Shown: piece by piece, positions 1-7,735 of the stretch
How the letters are laid out: every line of letters begins with the position of its first letter
How positions within the stretch are numbered: the first letter of the stretch is position 1
Assembly (NCBI RefSeq): GCF_001277295.1
Contig: NZ_CP011456.1
Coordinates: 4,406,001 to 4,470,000, forward strand
Length of the DNA: 64,000 nucleotides
DNA from: Anabaena sp. WA102
GTDB lineage: Bacteria; Cyanobacteriota; Cyanobacteriia; Cyanobacteriales; Nostocaceae
Reading direction: 5' to 3'
The notes under the pieces: generated by a model
Seen by the model: the letters and a program-made list of their open reading frames with translations, nothing else
Database searches by the model: none
What the model was told of the DNA's origin: nothing
Program-made: the position numbers and the translations under genes

Positions 1-1
1 T

Positions 2-469
2 CTCCATCCTCGCTGGCAAAGAGCGATTTTACCATCTATTTTATCAGTAGTCAATCAGTTAAAATCAAATATCACAATACAAGCTTTAGTTACTACTCAT
101 TCTCCCCTTGTGCTGGCTTCATTAGAACCAATATTTGATCAAGAACAAGATAAATTATTTCTATTTGAACTACAAGGAAAAGAGGCTGAATTAAATGAAA
201 TGTTCTGGACTAAACAAGGAGATACTGTAGGATGGTTAACATCAGAAATATTTGGACTAAAACAAGCACGTTCCCAAGAATCAGAAACCGCAATTGAAGC
301 AGCAGAAGCGTGGATGCGTAATGATAATATGAATACTTTTCCTGAACATTTGAGAACACAATCACAAATTCATCAAGAACTGCAAAGACTTTTACCAGGA
401 CATGATCCATTTTGGCCACGTTGGATAGTTACAGCAGAAAAAAGAAATTCAAGGTTATCAAATTTATAA
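2..469 (+). CDS. AAA family ATPase, C-terminal part (5' end outside window)
   Basis: An open frame runs in from the left edge without a start, so only about the last 155 residues are seen. They carry the end of an ABC/OLD-like AAA ATPase: an HPRWQR stretch at the left edge, typical just after the Walker B acid in this family, then TTHSPLVLASLEP, the switch-histidine region. The Walker A part would lie upstream of the window. The next gene starts 5 nt after this stop on the same strand and encodes an HNH-like protein. ATPase plus HNH protein is the arrangement of Septu (PtuA/PtuB) and retron-linked defence pairs. The family call is firm for the ATPase fold; the defence role is inference from the neighbour. 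Confidence 0.75.
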   Translation, partial: LHPRWQRAILPSILSVVNQLKSNITIQALVTTHSPLVLASLEPIFDQEQDKLFLFELQGKEAELNEMFWTKQGDTVGWLTSEIFGLKQARSQESETAIEAAEAWMRNDNMNTFPEHLRTQSQIHQELQRLLPGHDPFWPRWIVTAEKRNSRLSNL

Positions 470-474
470 TAAAT

Positions 475-1062
475 ATGTTGAAGTTCATTCCTCCACCAGA
501 ACCAGAAAATTTTGATGCAAAAGCACGACAACCAGGTAATAATTGGTTAGAAAAAAATCCAGATAAAAAAAGACTAAAAGATTATTGGTCAAATTTTAAA
601 AGTGATTTAGCTGATGGTTTTGGTAATCTTTGTGGTTATACTGTTATGTATGAACCTGTTGGTACTGTAGACCATTTCCTATCTTGTGAAAATCATCGTC
701 ATTTAGCGTATGAATGGAATAATTACCGTTTTGCTTCTGGTTGGATTAATAGTAGTAAAGGTACTCTTGATAACCAGATTCTTGACCCGTTTGAAGTTGA
801 AGATGATTGGTTTGAAATTTTGTTACCTTCCCTACAATTAGTAATAACTGATGCAGTACCAGAAGAGAAACGCCAAAAGGCTGAATTTACTTTACAAAGA
901 TTACCTTTACAGGATGATGAAAGAGTTCTTCGTCAGCGTCGAGAATGGTATAAGTTGTATATTGATGGTGATCTTACCCTAACAGGATTAGAAAAGAAAG
1001 CTCCTTTGATTGCTCGTGCAATTAGAAAACAACAAGCTAATTCTCCCTTAGAGAATGTTTGA
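475..1062 (+). CDS. HNH-endonuclease-like protein, probable partner of the AAA ATPase (PtuB-like)
   Basis: A 195-residue protein if the ATG at 475 is used; a longer frame from 412 would overlap the ATPase gene and looks less natural. The start MLKFIPPPEPENF and the core resemble the HNH proteins encoded beside OLD-like ATPases. Visible HNH elements are D66-H67, W81-N82 and N92..K95-G96, followed by LDPFEVED. The usual zinc-binding CxxC pairs are not seen: only one Cys sits before the D-H motif. The C-terminal half is helical and rich in R and K. Catalytic activity is uncertain because the motif is degenerate. Function is inferred from family resemblance and the 5-nt spacing to the ATPase gene. 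Confidence 0.6.
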   Translation: MLKFIPPPEPENFDAKARQPGNNWLEKNPDKKRLKDYWSNFKSDLADGFGNLCGYTVMYEPVGTVDHFLSCENHRHLAYEWNNYRFASGWINSSKGTLDNQILDPFEVEDDWFEILLPSLQLVITDAVPEEKRQKAEFTLQRLPLQDDERVLRQRREWYKLYIDGDLTLTGLEKKAPLIARAIRKQQANSPLENV

Positions 1063-1076
1063 AAAATCATGAAAAT

Positions 1077-1102
1077 GTTGGGTTTCCTTGCGTCAACCCA
1101 AC
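1077..1102. repeat. short palindromic repeat, copy 1 of 3
   Basis: A GTTGGGTT...AACCCAAC hairpin-forming repeat between the HNH-like gene and the end of dnaG. Almost identical copies lie at 40746-40771 and 40811-40836. Its position between convergent genes would suit a bidirectional terminator, but no T run follows. Confidence 0.7.
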
Positions 1103-1105
1103 CTA

Positions 1106-3028
1106 CTAAATTAAATCGGTAATAGAAAATTGTCGCTGTTTCTCAAGGTCGTGTAAATGGATTTTTTCTATATACATGGCTTCAGCATAATATTTAGATT
1201 TTTCTGGTTCGGTTTGAGGATCTATTTTTTCCCATTGTTCCCTAAAGTAATAATAGCGTTTTTCTCTAAATACTCTCTCCATACAAGCTAATGCTGTTTG
1301 GATGATATAGGGATTACGATGGGGATTAACTAATATTTCCTGTTTTATTTTTTCGTTTAGATGAAATAGATGAGAAACAATTTCCAATTCTTCTGATAAT
1401 TCTAAATATTTATTTTGGACACTGGAAATTAAATCAATTTCATCTAATGGAAATTCGGCAATTTGTTGCCACAAAAAGCGATGATGAGAAAGACTAAATT
1501 CTAAATTGCGGGTTTCTAAATCTTCAATAATGATTTGCCGATCTTGGGAAGAATGAAGATAAACTATTAATAATGATGCTTCGCCTCGTTCTAGTAAACT
1601 GCGTTCTGTGTTAACTAAAGATAGCTTTGGTGTTTTAGTCAGCGGTTTACTTGTGCGCGAATTTAGGGATTTTACACTACTAGGTTTAATTTGAGTTAAG
1701 AGATTTTCAACTCTTAAAGGTATGAGTCTAGTATCTCCTAAACTCAGGATTTCTGCACAGTAGGAAACATAATAATTAAGTGTATCACTATTAACTATAT
1801 TCTGCAATAGTTTAACTATTTGTTGGGTGACTTGTTGAAAATCGGTAGCTTGTTTTAAATCTCGATTTTTAATAATATTTTGAATTTGCCAATCTAGCCA
1901 AAGTGGCGCATTTGTTAATAGTTGTTGATAATCTGCTGGGGTATGACTATGTAGATATTCGTCAGCATCTTTACCATTGGGTAAATTGAGAATTTTTAAT
2001 TGGACTTCCCCTGTATAAGCCAAATTAGCAATTTCACCAATTGCCCTTTCTGTGGCGGTTGTTCCGGCTTTATCAGCATCGAAATTCAGGATTAATTGTT
2101 TGGATTCTGTGTAACGTAATAAGAGCCGCACTTGTTCTAAACTTAAGGCTGTACCAAGGGAAGCAACGGCGTTATTAATTCCGGCTGCATGGAGAGCGAT
2201 CGCATCAAAATACCCTTCGACAACCACAGCTTGATCTACTTTAGAAATACCGTCTTTCGCTTCATCTAAAGCAAATAGGGTTTTCCCCTTACTAAATAAT
2301 TCTGTTTCTGGAGAATTGAGATATTTCGGTTGTTCTTCTGTTAAAGTTCTGCCACCAAAAGCAATTACTCTCCCTTGGATATCACGAATGGGAATCATTA
2401 GGCGATCGCGGAATACATCATAATATCCGCCCCCTTCTTTCCGGGGTTTAATTAATCCCGCTTGTTCTACCAATTGCACCGGATAATGTTTACTTTCCAC
2501 CAAATAACGGTAAAGAGTTTCCCAACCCGCAGGAGCATAACCTAAACCAAATTGTTGAATTGTTCCTTGCTGAAATTGACGAGTTTTTTCTAAATACTCT
2601 AATGCTTTTTGTCCTTGAGATTGTCTTAAAGTGTGTTGATAAAATTGAGCAGCAGAAGCGAGAACAGTATATAATTGATCACGTAAAGATATCTGCCGTT
2701 GTAATTCTTGTCTTTGTTCAGGTTCTAAAGTTTTAACCGGGACTTGATAACGCTTTGCTAAATCTAGTACCACATCTGCAAATTGGCGTTTTCCCAAATC
2801 CATGACAAATTTAATTGCATTACCCGCAGCTTGACAGCCAAAGCAATAATACATTTGCTTATTGGGACTAACTGTAAAACTAGGACTTTTCTCATCATGA
2901 AAAGGGCATAACCCGACAAAATCTTTACCCCGTTTCCGCAAGACTACATACTCCGAGACTACATCAACAATATCAGCCCGGAGTTTAACTTCTTCAATAG
3001 TGTCTGGATGTAAACGAGGAATTTGCAT
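1106..3028 (-). CDS. dnaG: DNA primase DnaG
   Basis: Synthesises RNA primers at the replication fork. At 640 residues it has the expected length for a bacterial primase. The N-terminal CHC2 zinc finger is intact: C41, H44, C62 and C65, in CPFHDEKSPSF and YYCFGC. The TOPRIM domain follows with VVVEGYFDAIAL and the acidic ILNFDADKAG segment. The C-terminal third, the DnaB-binding part, is less conserved, as usual. The gene is monocistronic and convergent with the HNH-like gene. It contains HIP1 sites. Confidence 0.97.
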   Translation of the reverse strand: MQIPRLHPDTIEEVKLRADIVDVVSEYVVLRKRGKDFVGLCPFHDEKSPSFTVSPNKQMYYCFGCQAAGNAIKFVMDLGKRQFADVVLDLAKRYQVPVKTLEPEQRQELQRQISLRDQLYTVLASAAQFYQHTLRQSQGQKALEYLEKTRQFQQGTIQQFGLGYAPAGWETLYRYLVESKHYPVQLVEQAGLIKPRKEGGGYYDVFRDRLMIPIRDIQGRVIAFGGRTLTEEQPKYLNSPETELFSKGKTLFALDEAKDGISKVDQAVVVEGYFDAIALHAAGINNAVASLGTALSLEQVRLLLRYTESKQLILNFDADKAGTTATERAIGEIANLAYTGEVQLKILNLPNGKDADEYLHSHTPADYQQLLTNAPLWLDWQIQNIIKNRDLKQATDFQQVTQQIVKLLQNIVNSDTLNYYVSYCAEILSLGDTRLIPLRVENLLTQIKPSSVKSLNSRTSKPLTKTPKLSLVNTERSLLERGEASLLIVYLHSSQDRQIIIEDLETRNLEFSLSHHRFLWQQIAEFPLDEIDLISSVQNKYLELSEELEIVSHLFHLNEKIKQEILVNPHRNPYIIQTALACMERVFREKRYYYFREQWEKIDPQTEPEKSKYYAEAMYIEKIHLHDLEKQRQFSITDLI

Positions 3029-3083
3029 GAGAGGTAAACAGTGAGAAGTGATATCTATTATAGATGAATCACATCAAATAGAC

Positions 3084-3116
3084 AGATACCGGACTTCTTT
3101 AAGAAGTCCGGTATCT
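3084..3116. repeat. perfect 16-bp stem hairpin
   Basis: A 33-nt perfect inverted repeat (two 16-nt arms, 1-nt centre; arm AGATACCGGACTTCTT). It lies between the 3' end of the protoglobin gene and the 5' end of dnaG. No T run follows on either strand, so it may be a repeat rather than an intrinsic terminator. Confidence 0.75.
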
Positions 3117-3168
3117 TAGTATTACTATTTCATCTCCAGAAATTAAATATGCGTATCCTATAACCCTT

Positions 3169-3196
3169 GTAGAGACGTTCCATGGAACGTCTCTAC
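3169..3196. repeat. 28-bp perfect palindrome, copy 1
   Basis: Self-complementary over all 28 bases: the arm GTAGAGACGTTCCA and its mirror image. A second identical copy lies at 3876-3903, so the two palindromes bracket the protoglobin gene. Around this copy, CCAGAAAT at about 3135 and ATTTCTGG at about 3200 form an outer inverted repeat, so the palindrome is the centre of a small fold-back element. Confidence 0.85.
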
Positions 3197-3217
3197 ATTG
3201 ATTTCTGGAAATGTCTA

Positions 3218-3772
3218 TTACATATCAGATGCACCAGTAGCAATCAAACGTCTGAATAAGGCTGCTGACCAACCAGTTTCTTTAAGTACCGCAGCAGAAG
3301 AAACTTCTACATAAGCTTGTTCAATAAAAGCTAAATCAATCATACAAACTTTAGCCAAGGCATCTTTTAATTCATCTGATTTACCATCAGCTTTGAGTTT
3401 TTTACCGACTTTATCAACCACAACTGCCATTGCTGGAACTACGTGCTGAGGACCAATACCAATTTTCACATGAACCAAGCCAATGTGCCAACGACATTTT
3501 GCATATTCATCACCCCAATTATCCATACCTGTGAACATCTGATTAAACCAGTCAATAAAGGTGGCGTGTAACCGATGAACTCGTCCCTCAGTGGCATTTA
3601 AAATACCATTCATTTCTTCATCACGTCCCAGGTAAGCATAAAAATGATTTGCCATTTCTTCAGCAACTGCTGTTCCCCAATCTGTATTTGCTTGCATTAC
3701 CTTTTTATCTTCAGCTGTCAGACCAATCCGAGTTTCCATGGTGGTCAAAAAAGCGCGAGGTTCAATAGCCAT
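3218..3772 (-). CDS. protoglobin-like single-domain globin
   Basis: A 184-residue protein of the protoglobin / globin-coupled-sensor fold without an attached output domain. The F-helix pattern LVHVKIGIGPQHVVPAM places the likely proximal haem ligand at H101. An AVAEEMANHFYAYL segment and a RVHRLHATFIDWF segment match the earlier helices. It would bind haem and sense or carry O2, NO or another gas; which one cannot be read from sequence. It is the last gene of a minus-strand cluster with a V4R-like protein and a broken DUF4388 gene. A 112-bp miniature element sits in its leader, which may affect expression. Confidence 0.75.
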   Translation of the reverse strand: MAIEPRAFLTTMETRIGLTAEDKKVMQANTDWGTAVAEEMANHFYAYLGRDEEMNGILNATEGRVHRLHATFIDWFNQMFTGMDNWGDEYAKCRWHIGLVHVKIGIGPQHVVPAMAVVVDKVGKKLKADGKSDELKDALAKVCMIDLAFIEQAYVEVSSAAVLKETGWSAALFRRLIATGASDM

Positions 3773-3799
3773 AATGAATCCTTAAAAATAGTTAGGTGT

Positions 3800-3984
3800 G
3801 GATTTAATTAACTTTTGTTGATAGGCGTTGCTGATTTTAGGGATGAAAATAATTTTGCATACGTTCAAGACTCTTGTAGAGACGTTCCATGGAACGTCTC
3901 TACCTCCAAAAATCATACGCCAATTCAGCAACGCCCTTTTGTTGATACTCTATAAAAGATAGAGTATCAATATTTCTCAAAATT
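3800..3984 (-). promoter_or_regulatory. duplicated intergenic element, globin copy, split by a miniature element
   Basis: When the miniature element (3824-3935) and one copy of its target duplication are removed, the remaining roughly 60 bp align with 4502-4562, upstream of the V4R-like gene. Both begin with GGATTTAATTAA and end with TTTCTCAAAATT. The core here is a perfect 10-bp stem-loop at 3944-3968 (arm GATACTCTAT). A shared stem-loop upstream of two consecutive genes suggests a processing or regulatory site, or simple duplication. Confidence 0.6.
3824..3935. mobile_element. 112-bp miniature inverted-repeat element, family A copy 1
   Basis: The ends are GGCGTTGCTGATT and, inverted, GGCGTTGCTGAATT. 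It is flanked by a direct repeat CTTTTGTTGATA at 3812-3823 and 3936-3947, which is the likely target duplication. The second 28-bp palindrome (3876-3903) lies inside it. A sister copy is at 24773-24886. No coding capacity. Confidence 0.8.
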
Positions 3985-3992
3985 TGGTATTC

Positions 3993-4454
3993 CTACAAAG
4001 GAGTGAATTCAAACACATCATGAGTACCACCTCTGAGGACTGAGTCAGTATGTACTCCTCTCAACCGTTTACCAATTAGTTGTTCAACAGCACCCCAAAC
4101 TGCACCCATAGTAAAAGTGCATTTACGGGGTGAACCTGCTACTTCACCAGCAGAACATAAGGTTTCAGTTGTATAGACTCTAATAAGTTCGCCGTCAGCA
4201 ACAATTTTTTCAACAATACACAAACAAGTACCTTCTTTACCTAAAGCCTGTTTTAATTTACCGGCTGCATCATCTAATGAAAGTGTAGATCCTGCTAAAC
4301 CTAAATCTTCAGCTAACTTTTTACCCCTAGTACGACCGGCTGTAGTTAGGGCAATAGCTGTAGCTTTTTCCCCAAGAGCTTCTTCCATACCTGTAATAGC
4401 AGATTTAAAACAGACAATACTATTAAAATCGCCTAGTTCTTTGCGTAATGACAT
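3993..4454 (-). CDS. small V4R-like (hydrocarbon-binding fold) protein
   Basis: A 153-residue soluble protein. The C-terminal half, with CTFTMGAVWGAVEQLIGKR and LRGGTHDVFEF, resembles the end of V4R / 4-vinyl-reductase-like ligand-binding domains, but I cannot name the family with certainty. It lies between a DUF4388 remnant and the protoglobin gene, all on the minus strand with gaps of 130-220 bp. The setting suggests a small sensory or signalling partner. Four cysteines (in IVCFK, CLCIV, LCSAG and RKCTF) could bind a ligand or metal; this is speculation. Confidence 0.5.
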   Translation of the reverse strand: MSLRKELGDFNSIVCFKSAITGMEEALGEKATAIALTTAGRTRGKKLAEDLGLAGSTLSLDDAAGKLKQALGKEGTCLCIVEKIVADGELIRVYTTETLCSAGEVAGSPRKCTFTMGAVWGAVEQLIGKRLRGVHTDSVLRGGTHDVFEFTPL

Positions 4455-4501
4455 AATTCAAATTCTCAGTTAAAGGATTCTCTTCATTGATAGTCGTATC
4501 T

Positions 4502-4562
4502 GGATTTAATTAATGTCTGTTTTTACTCTGTAAAAGATAGAGTATATAAATTTCTCAAAATT
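4502..4562 (-). promoter_or_regulatory. duplicated intergenic element, V4R-like gene copy
   Basis: The second copy of the element described at 3800-3984, here uninterrupted. The stem-loop TACTCT...AGAGTA is at 4524-4544, with the same GGATTTAATTAA and TTTCTCAAAATT borders. It lies upstream of the V4R-like gene and downstream of the DUF4388 remnant. Confidence 0.6.
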
Positions 4563-4587
4563 AAGATAGTAGCAGTAACAGGATTAA

Positions 4588-5139
4588 TTAAGCAGTTTTA
4601 CTCCGCAGAAAACCGACTAAATTTTTGAGAAATGATTGACTAACTGCTGGCTTTTGAGCCGGTTCTGGAACTGGTGCAACTATGGGTATTTCGTAAGTAG
4701 AAACTTCCTCGGTCATGGAGATAGAAGTAGCCGCAACCATAAAATGTTCTTCTGCTGAACCAATCACAATGAGACGGAAAGCTATTTGCAATACTGTATC
4801 TACGGCGAGATTAAGTTGATCGGCGATTTTGGCTAGGGCAACTTCACCATTGGCAAATTCCCATACTTGCCATTCTTGAGCATTTAGCTGTAATTTGGGC
4901 TGTTTTGAACTTAGACCTGATAAGCCAGAGGTGGGATCTGGTAGTTTTTCAGCTAAGGCATTCCAGTCTCGTAATGCTCGCAATCCGATTAATATAACTT
5001 CGGTTGCGGACATACTCAAACCTGTCATTTCTCCCAATGGTAAAGCTGTAATTGGTTCAAATTTGAACTGACCATCTTTAATTTGAAATAAGGCACAGAC
5101 TGGACGGAGAACTTGAGAGTTAAACAATAGTTTCAGTTG
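4588..5139 (-). pseudogene. DUF4388 (PATAN-type) protein, 5' end removed by IS4 element
   Basis: The open frame enters directly from the IS end at 5139/5140 (LQLKLLFNSQVLRP...), with only a TTG as possible start at 5127. The visible part, with a short basic/acidic stretch then LSMSATEVILIGLRALRDW, matches the last third of a DUF4388 domain. A winged-helix-like segment (WEFANGEVALAKIADQLNLA) and a proline-rich tail follow. DUF4388/PATAN proteins in cyanobacteria usually belong to two-component and motility signalling. The N-terminal part is not on the other side of the IS, so the gene was separated from it by rearrangement, not by simple insertion. Confidence 0.75.
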
Positions 5140-6314
5140 CAGAAATGTTGAATAGCGTAATAAAACTTTACATATTGAAATAAACTTAGCCTATAAGTGC
5201 TATTTTTCATCTTATCCAAATAAGTTTTCTAAACCAATGAACATAACTTATTTCCTGACACATATAGGACTGAAGATAACGGAGTTTATCTAATAAAGTT
5301 TTGCCAAATTCTTGCGGTATTTCTATTAGTTGCAATATCAAATAAGCGATTAAACAGCACATTATCTGAATTCTAATTCCATTCTCATTCTTTGTCATAA
5401 GTCTGTCTAACTTGAGGTGCATTTTTAAGAATTTCCATAACAATTCAATTTGCCATCTTTGTATGTAAATTTCCATAATCTCTTGATTACTAACTTGCTC
5501 TTCTCCTTCATTTAATAAGTTTGTTGCTAAACGAAATTCACTCTTAGTTTCTATATCACAAAATGCTACTACTCTAATTTCCACTTCTCTTTCATCTTTG
5601 CCAACTTTACAATTACCATTTTCTAGCATTTCTAAAGTGACATTATTTTTAATTCTTAAGACAAAAGCTTTATTTTTTTGTTGTTTTAATTCAGATATTC
5701 TTTCGGAGGATGCAAATCCTCTATCCATTATCCCTACTCCTTTTGACGGAATTGCTTCTACTGTTTCTTGTCCATATTTATGGTCATGTCCTTGCCCAAA
5801 ATGAATCACCATTCCACCAACTTCTGATGTCAAACTATCTAACCCACAAAATAGTTTTACTTGATGATATCCTTGACTCCATAATAATTTACTTGTTAAT
5901 GTAATAATTGTTGAATCTATAGGAAATAATGCTTGGGTTTCTTCCTTTCCTTTTTTCTTTCTCAGTTGATTGTTTAATTCAGTTATTATCTCCAAAAATA
6001 CTTGAGTATCTCTCTTTTTACTTGCCTTGGAAAAATTTGATATTTTTAAATCTATCCCTTGATTATTTAGTCTTTGAAATAAATCTCTCATACTCACTAT
6101 ACTTTTATCCATGACATACTGTAACCACACTGATACAAATGAAAATGTGTCCAGAACTGGATAATCTTTTTTGGGCAATGGTTTCAATATTGTTTTGACC
6201 ACTTCTGGGAAATTCTTTAAGCGCATAATTTGATAATTCTTTATCTAGATTTTTTTAGATTGTATCAAATTATGGTACTTTTTTTTAATCTTTTCCTAAC
6301 ATTCAACACTTCTG
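5140..6314 (-). mobile_element. IS4-family insertion sequence, copy 1, no target duplication
   Basis: An 1175-bp element with imperfect terminal inverted repeats CAGAAGTGTTGAAT and CAGAAATGTTGAAT. The boundaries are fixed by comparison with copy 2 (57648-58822), which lies in opposite orientation. The 9 bp outside the two ends here are TTTCAGTTG and GAATAAGGG, so there is no target-site duplication. Both flanking genes are truncated at the IS edges and are unrelated to each other. Confidence 0.92.
5207..6226 (-). CDS. IS4-family transposase, copy 1
   Basis: A 339-residue DDE transposase. The catalytic residues appear to be D104 (FPIDST), D168 (GIMDRGF) and E261, within the IS4 signature Y254-R257-E261-K268 (YIQRWQIELLWKFLK). 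The translated protein is identical to that of copy 2, implying very recent transposition. The frame is complete, so it is probably active. The start ATG lies about 90 bp inside the element. Confidence 0.93.
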   Translation of the reverse strand: MRLKNFPEVVKTILKPLPKKDYPVLDTFSFVSVWLQYVMDKSIVSMRDLFQRLNNQGIDLKISNFSKASKKRDTQVFLEIITELNNQLRKKKGKEETQALFPIDSTIITLTSKLLWSQGYHQVKLFCGLDSLTSEVGGMVIHFGQGHDHKYGQETVEAIPSKGVGIMDRGFASSERISELKQQKNKAFVLRIKNNVTLEMLENGNCKVGKDEREVEIRVVAFCDIETKSEFRLATNLLNEGEEQVSNQEIMEIYIQRWQIELLWKFLKMHLKLDRLMTKNENGIRIQIMCCLIAYLILQLIEIPQEFGKTLLDKLRYLQSYMCQEISYVHWFRKLIWIR

Positions 6315-7507
6315 GAATAAGGGATATCAACTATTATTTGACAACCATGATTATGGCTACTGTTAATCTGAAATTCGCCTCCTAATGCTAAAGTGCGATC
6401 GCGCATACTTTGTAAACCAAATCCAGTAGTATTTTGCCCCACTTCAAAACCTTTGCCATTATCCTGAATTATTAACTTCAACCCTGCTAAAGTTGTTATT
6501 AATTCTAATTGAACTTCTGTAGCTTGGGCATATTTAGAAATATTCGTTAATGATTCTTGGATGATTCGATAAATAGGAGTGCTGATTTCCATAGACAGTG
6601 GAGAGATAATAGAAATTTGACAACTAGGTAAAATGCCATTATAACGCTGAAAATCCGCTGCAAGAACCTTAATTGCCTCCTCTAAGGTTTGTCCCTGTAA
6701 AGGATGGTATCTCATAGTAGAAACCGATTGCCGGACATCTTGTAAGGCTTTTGAACCAAGTTCTTTTGCAGTGACTAAAAACGTCATCGCTCTAGGTATA
6801 TCATGTTTTGATAATTTTAAAGCAGTTTCTAATTGCAGATTTAAAGCCGTCAGAGAATGTCCTAAAGAATCATGAATTTCTCTAGCAATGCGGTTGCGTT
6901 CTTCCAAAGTTGCCTGACTTTCAATTTTCAAGGCATATTGACGGAGTTTTTCGTTAGCAGCTTGCAGTTTATCTCTACTTTGCCGTTCAGCCAAAACAGT
7001 ATTCATTAGTAGTAAAACAAATACTAAACTTAAACCAAATAGAACCGCCAAACTAAAACTGAAAAATCTAAATCTTTCCTGAGCTATTGGTGAAAATCTT
7101 CCAGGAGGTATCCGTTGTCGCAGAGTAAATAGAAATAAAATAAATGAAGATAAAGTAACTGTTAATCGTCCGGGAAGTTGAAAAATTAAACAACTACGAG
7201 TTACCAAAATTAAATAGAGAAAGGGGAAAAGTCTGGCACTTCTACCACCGAAAAAACCAGTAATTAAAATTAAGATAACTTCCAATGCTGTATAAATAAT
7301 TTTATTGGTTTTATTGAAAGTAGGCAATCTTAACCCCATTAAACCAAAAATTGTTAAACTACAAATTGTCAATTCTGGATACATTGCCGAAAAGCGCGGT
7401 GAGGGAGATGGCATTAATGCCATTAACGCTGAAAATCCCAATAATAGCCATTCTAAATACAAAAGAAATCGAAAAGGATGATTATTAAACTGAATAGGAC
7501 GATTCAT
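6296..7507 (-). CDS. membrane sensor histidine kinase (NarL/HisKA_3 type), 3' end replaced by IS
   Basis: A 403-residue kinase. Residues 1-180 hold about five or six hydrophobic membrane segments with no obvious sensor domain. A short coiled coil precedes the HisKA_3 dimerisation box ERNRIAREIHDSLGHSL. The ATPase domain has NISKYAQ (N box), IIQDNGKGFE and GFGLQSMRDR. The last codons (RSVEC and stop) are supplied by the IS end at 6314. Natural proteins end shortly after the IVDIP motif, so loss is small and activity may survive. The response regulator usually next to such a kinase is not found; downstream lies the IS. Confidence 0.85.
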   Translation of the reverse strand: MNRPIQFNNHPFRFLLYLEWLLLGFSALMALMPSPSPRFSAMYPELTICSLTIFGLMGLRLPTFNKTNKIIYTALEVILILITGFFGGRSARLFPFLYLILVTRSCLIFQLPGRLTVTLSSFILFLFTLRQRIPPGRFSPIAQERFRFFSFSLAVLFGLSLVFVLLLMNTVLAERQSRDKLQAANEKLRQYALKIESQATLEERNRIAREIHDSLGHSLTALNLQLETALKLSKHDIPRAMTFLVTAKELGSKALQDVRQSVSTMRYHPLQGQTLEEAIKVLAADFQRYNGILPSCQISIISPLSMEISTPIYRIIQESLTNISKYAQATEVQLELITTLAGLKLIIQDNGKGFEVGQNTTGFGLQSMRDRTLALGGEFQINSSHNHGCQIIVDIPYSRSVEC

Positions 7508-7735
7508 AATTGATTGATAGTTGATATAGTTACAAGGCTGAAATCCTCAACCTAACTTAAAATATTTGTATCACGATTAAATTAAAATGGAACAAGCATA
7601 AGATATCTGAATGCTAATGTCATGACTAAAGTAATGGGTGTAGACGTGACTTTTGCCTCATGTGGTTACTGGGTGTTAGTCTCTAAGATAGGAACATAGA
7701 AAACCGACATAAACAAACATAACCAAAAGGTAATT

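Noticed and set aside
412..474. Longer start of the HNH-like gene inside the ATPase gene
   Set aside because: The extra residues are basic and unlike the family N-terminus, and would need a 58-nt overlap; the ATG at 475 gives the usual MLKFIPPPEP start.
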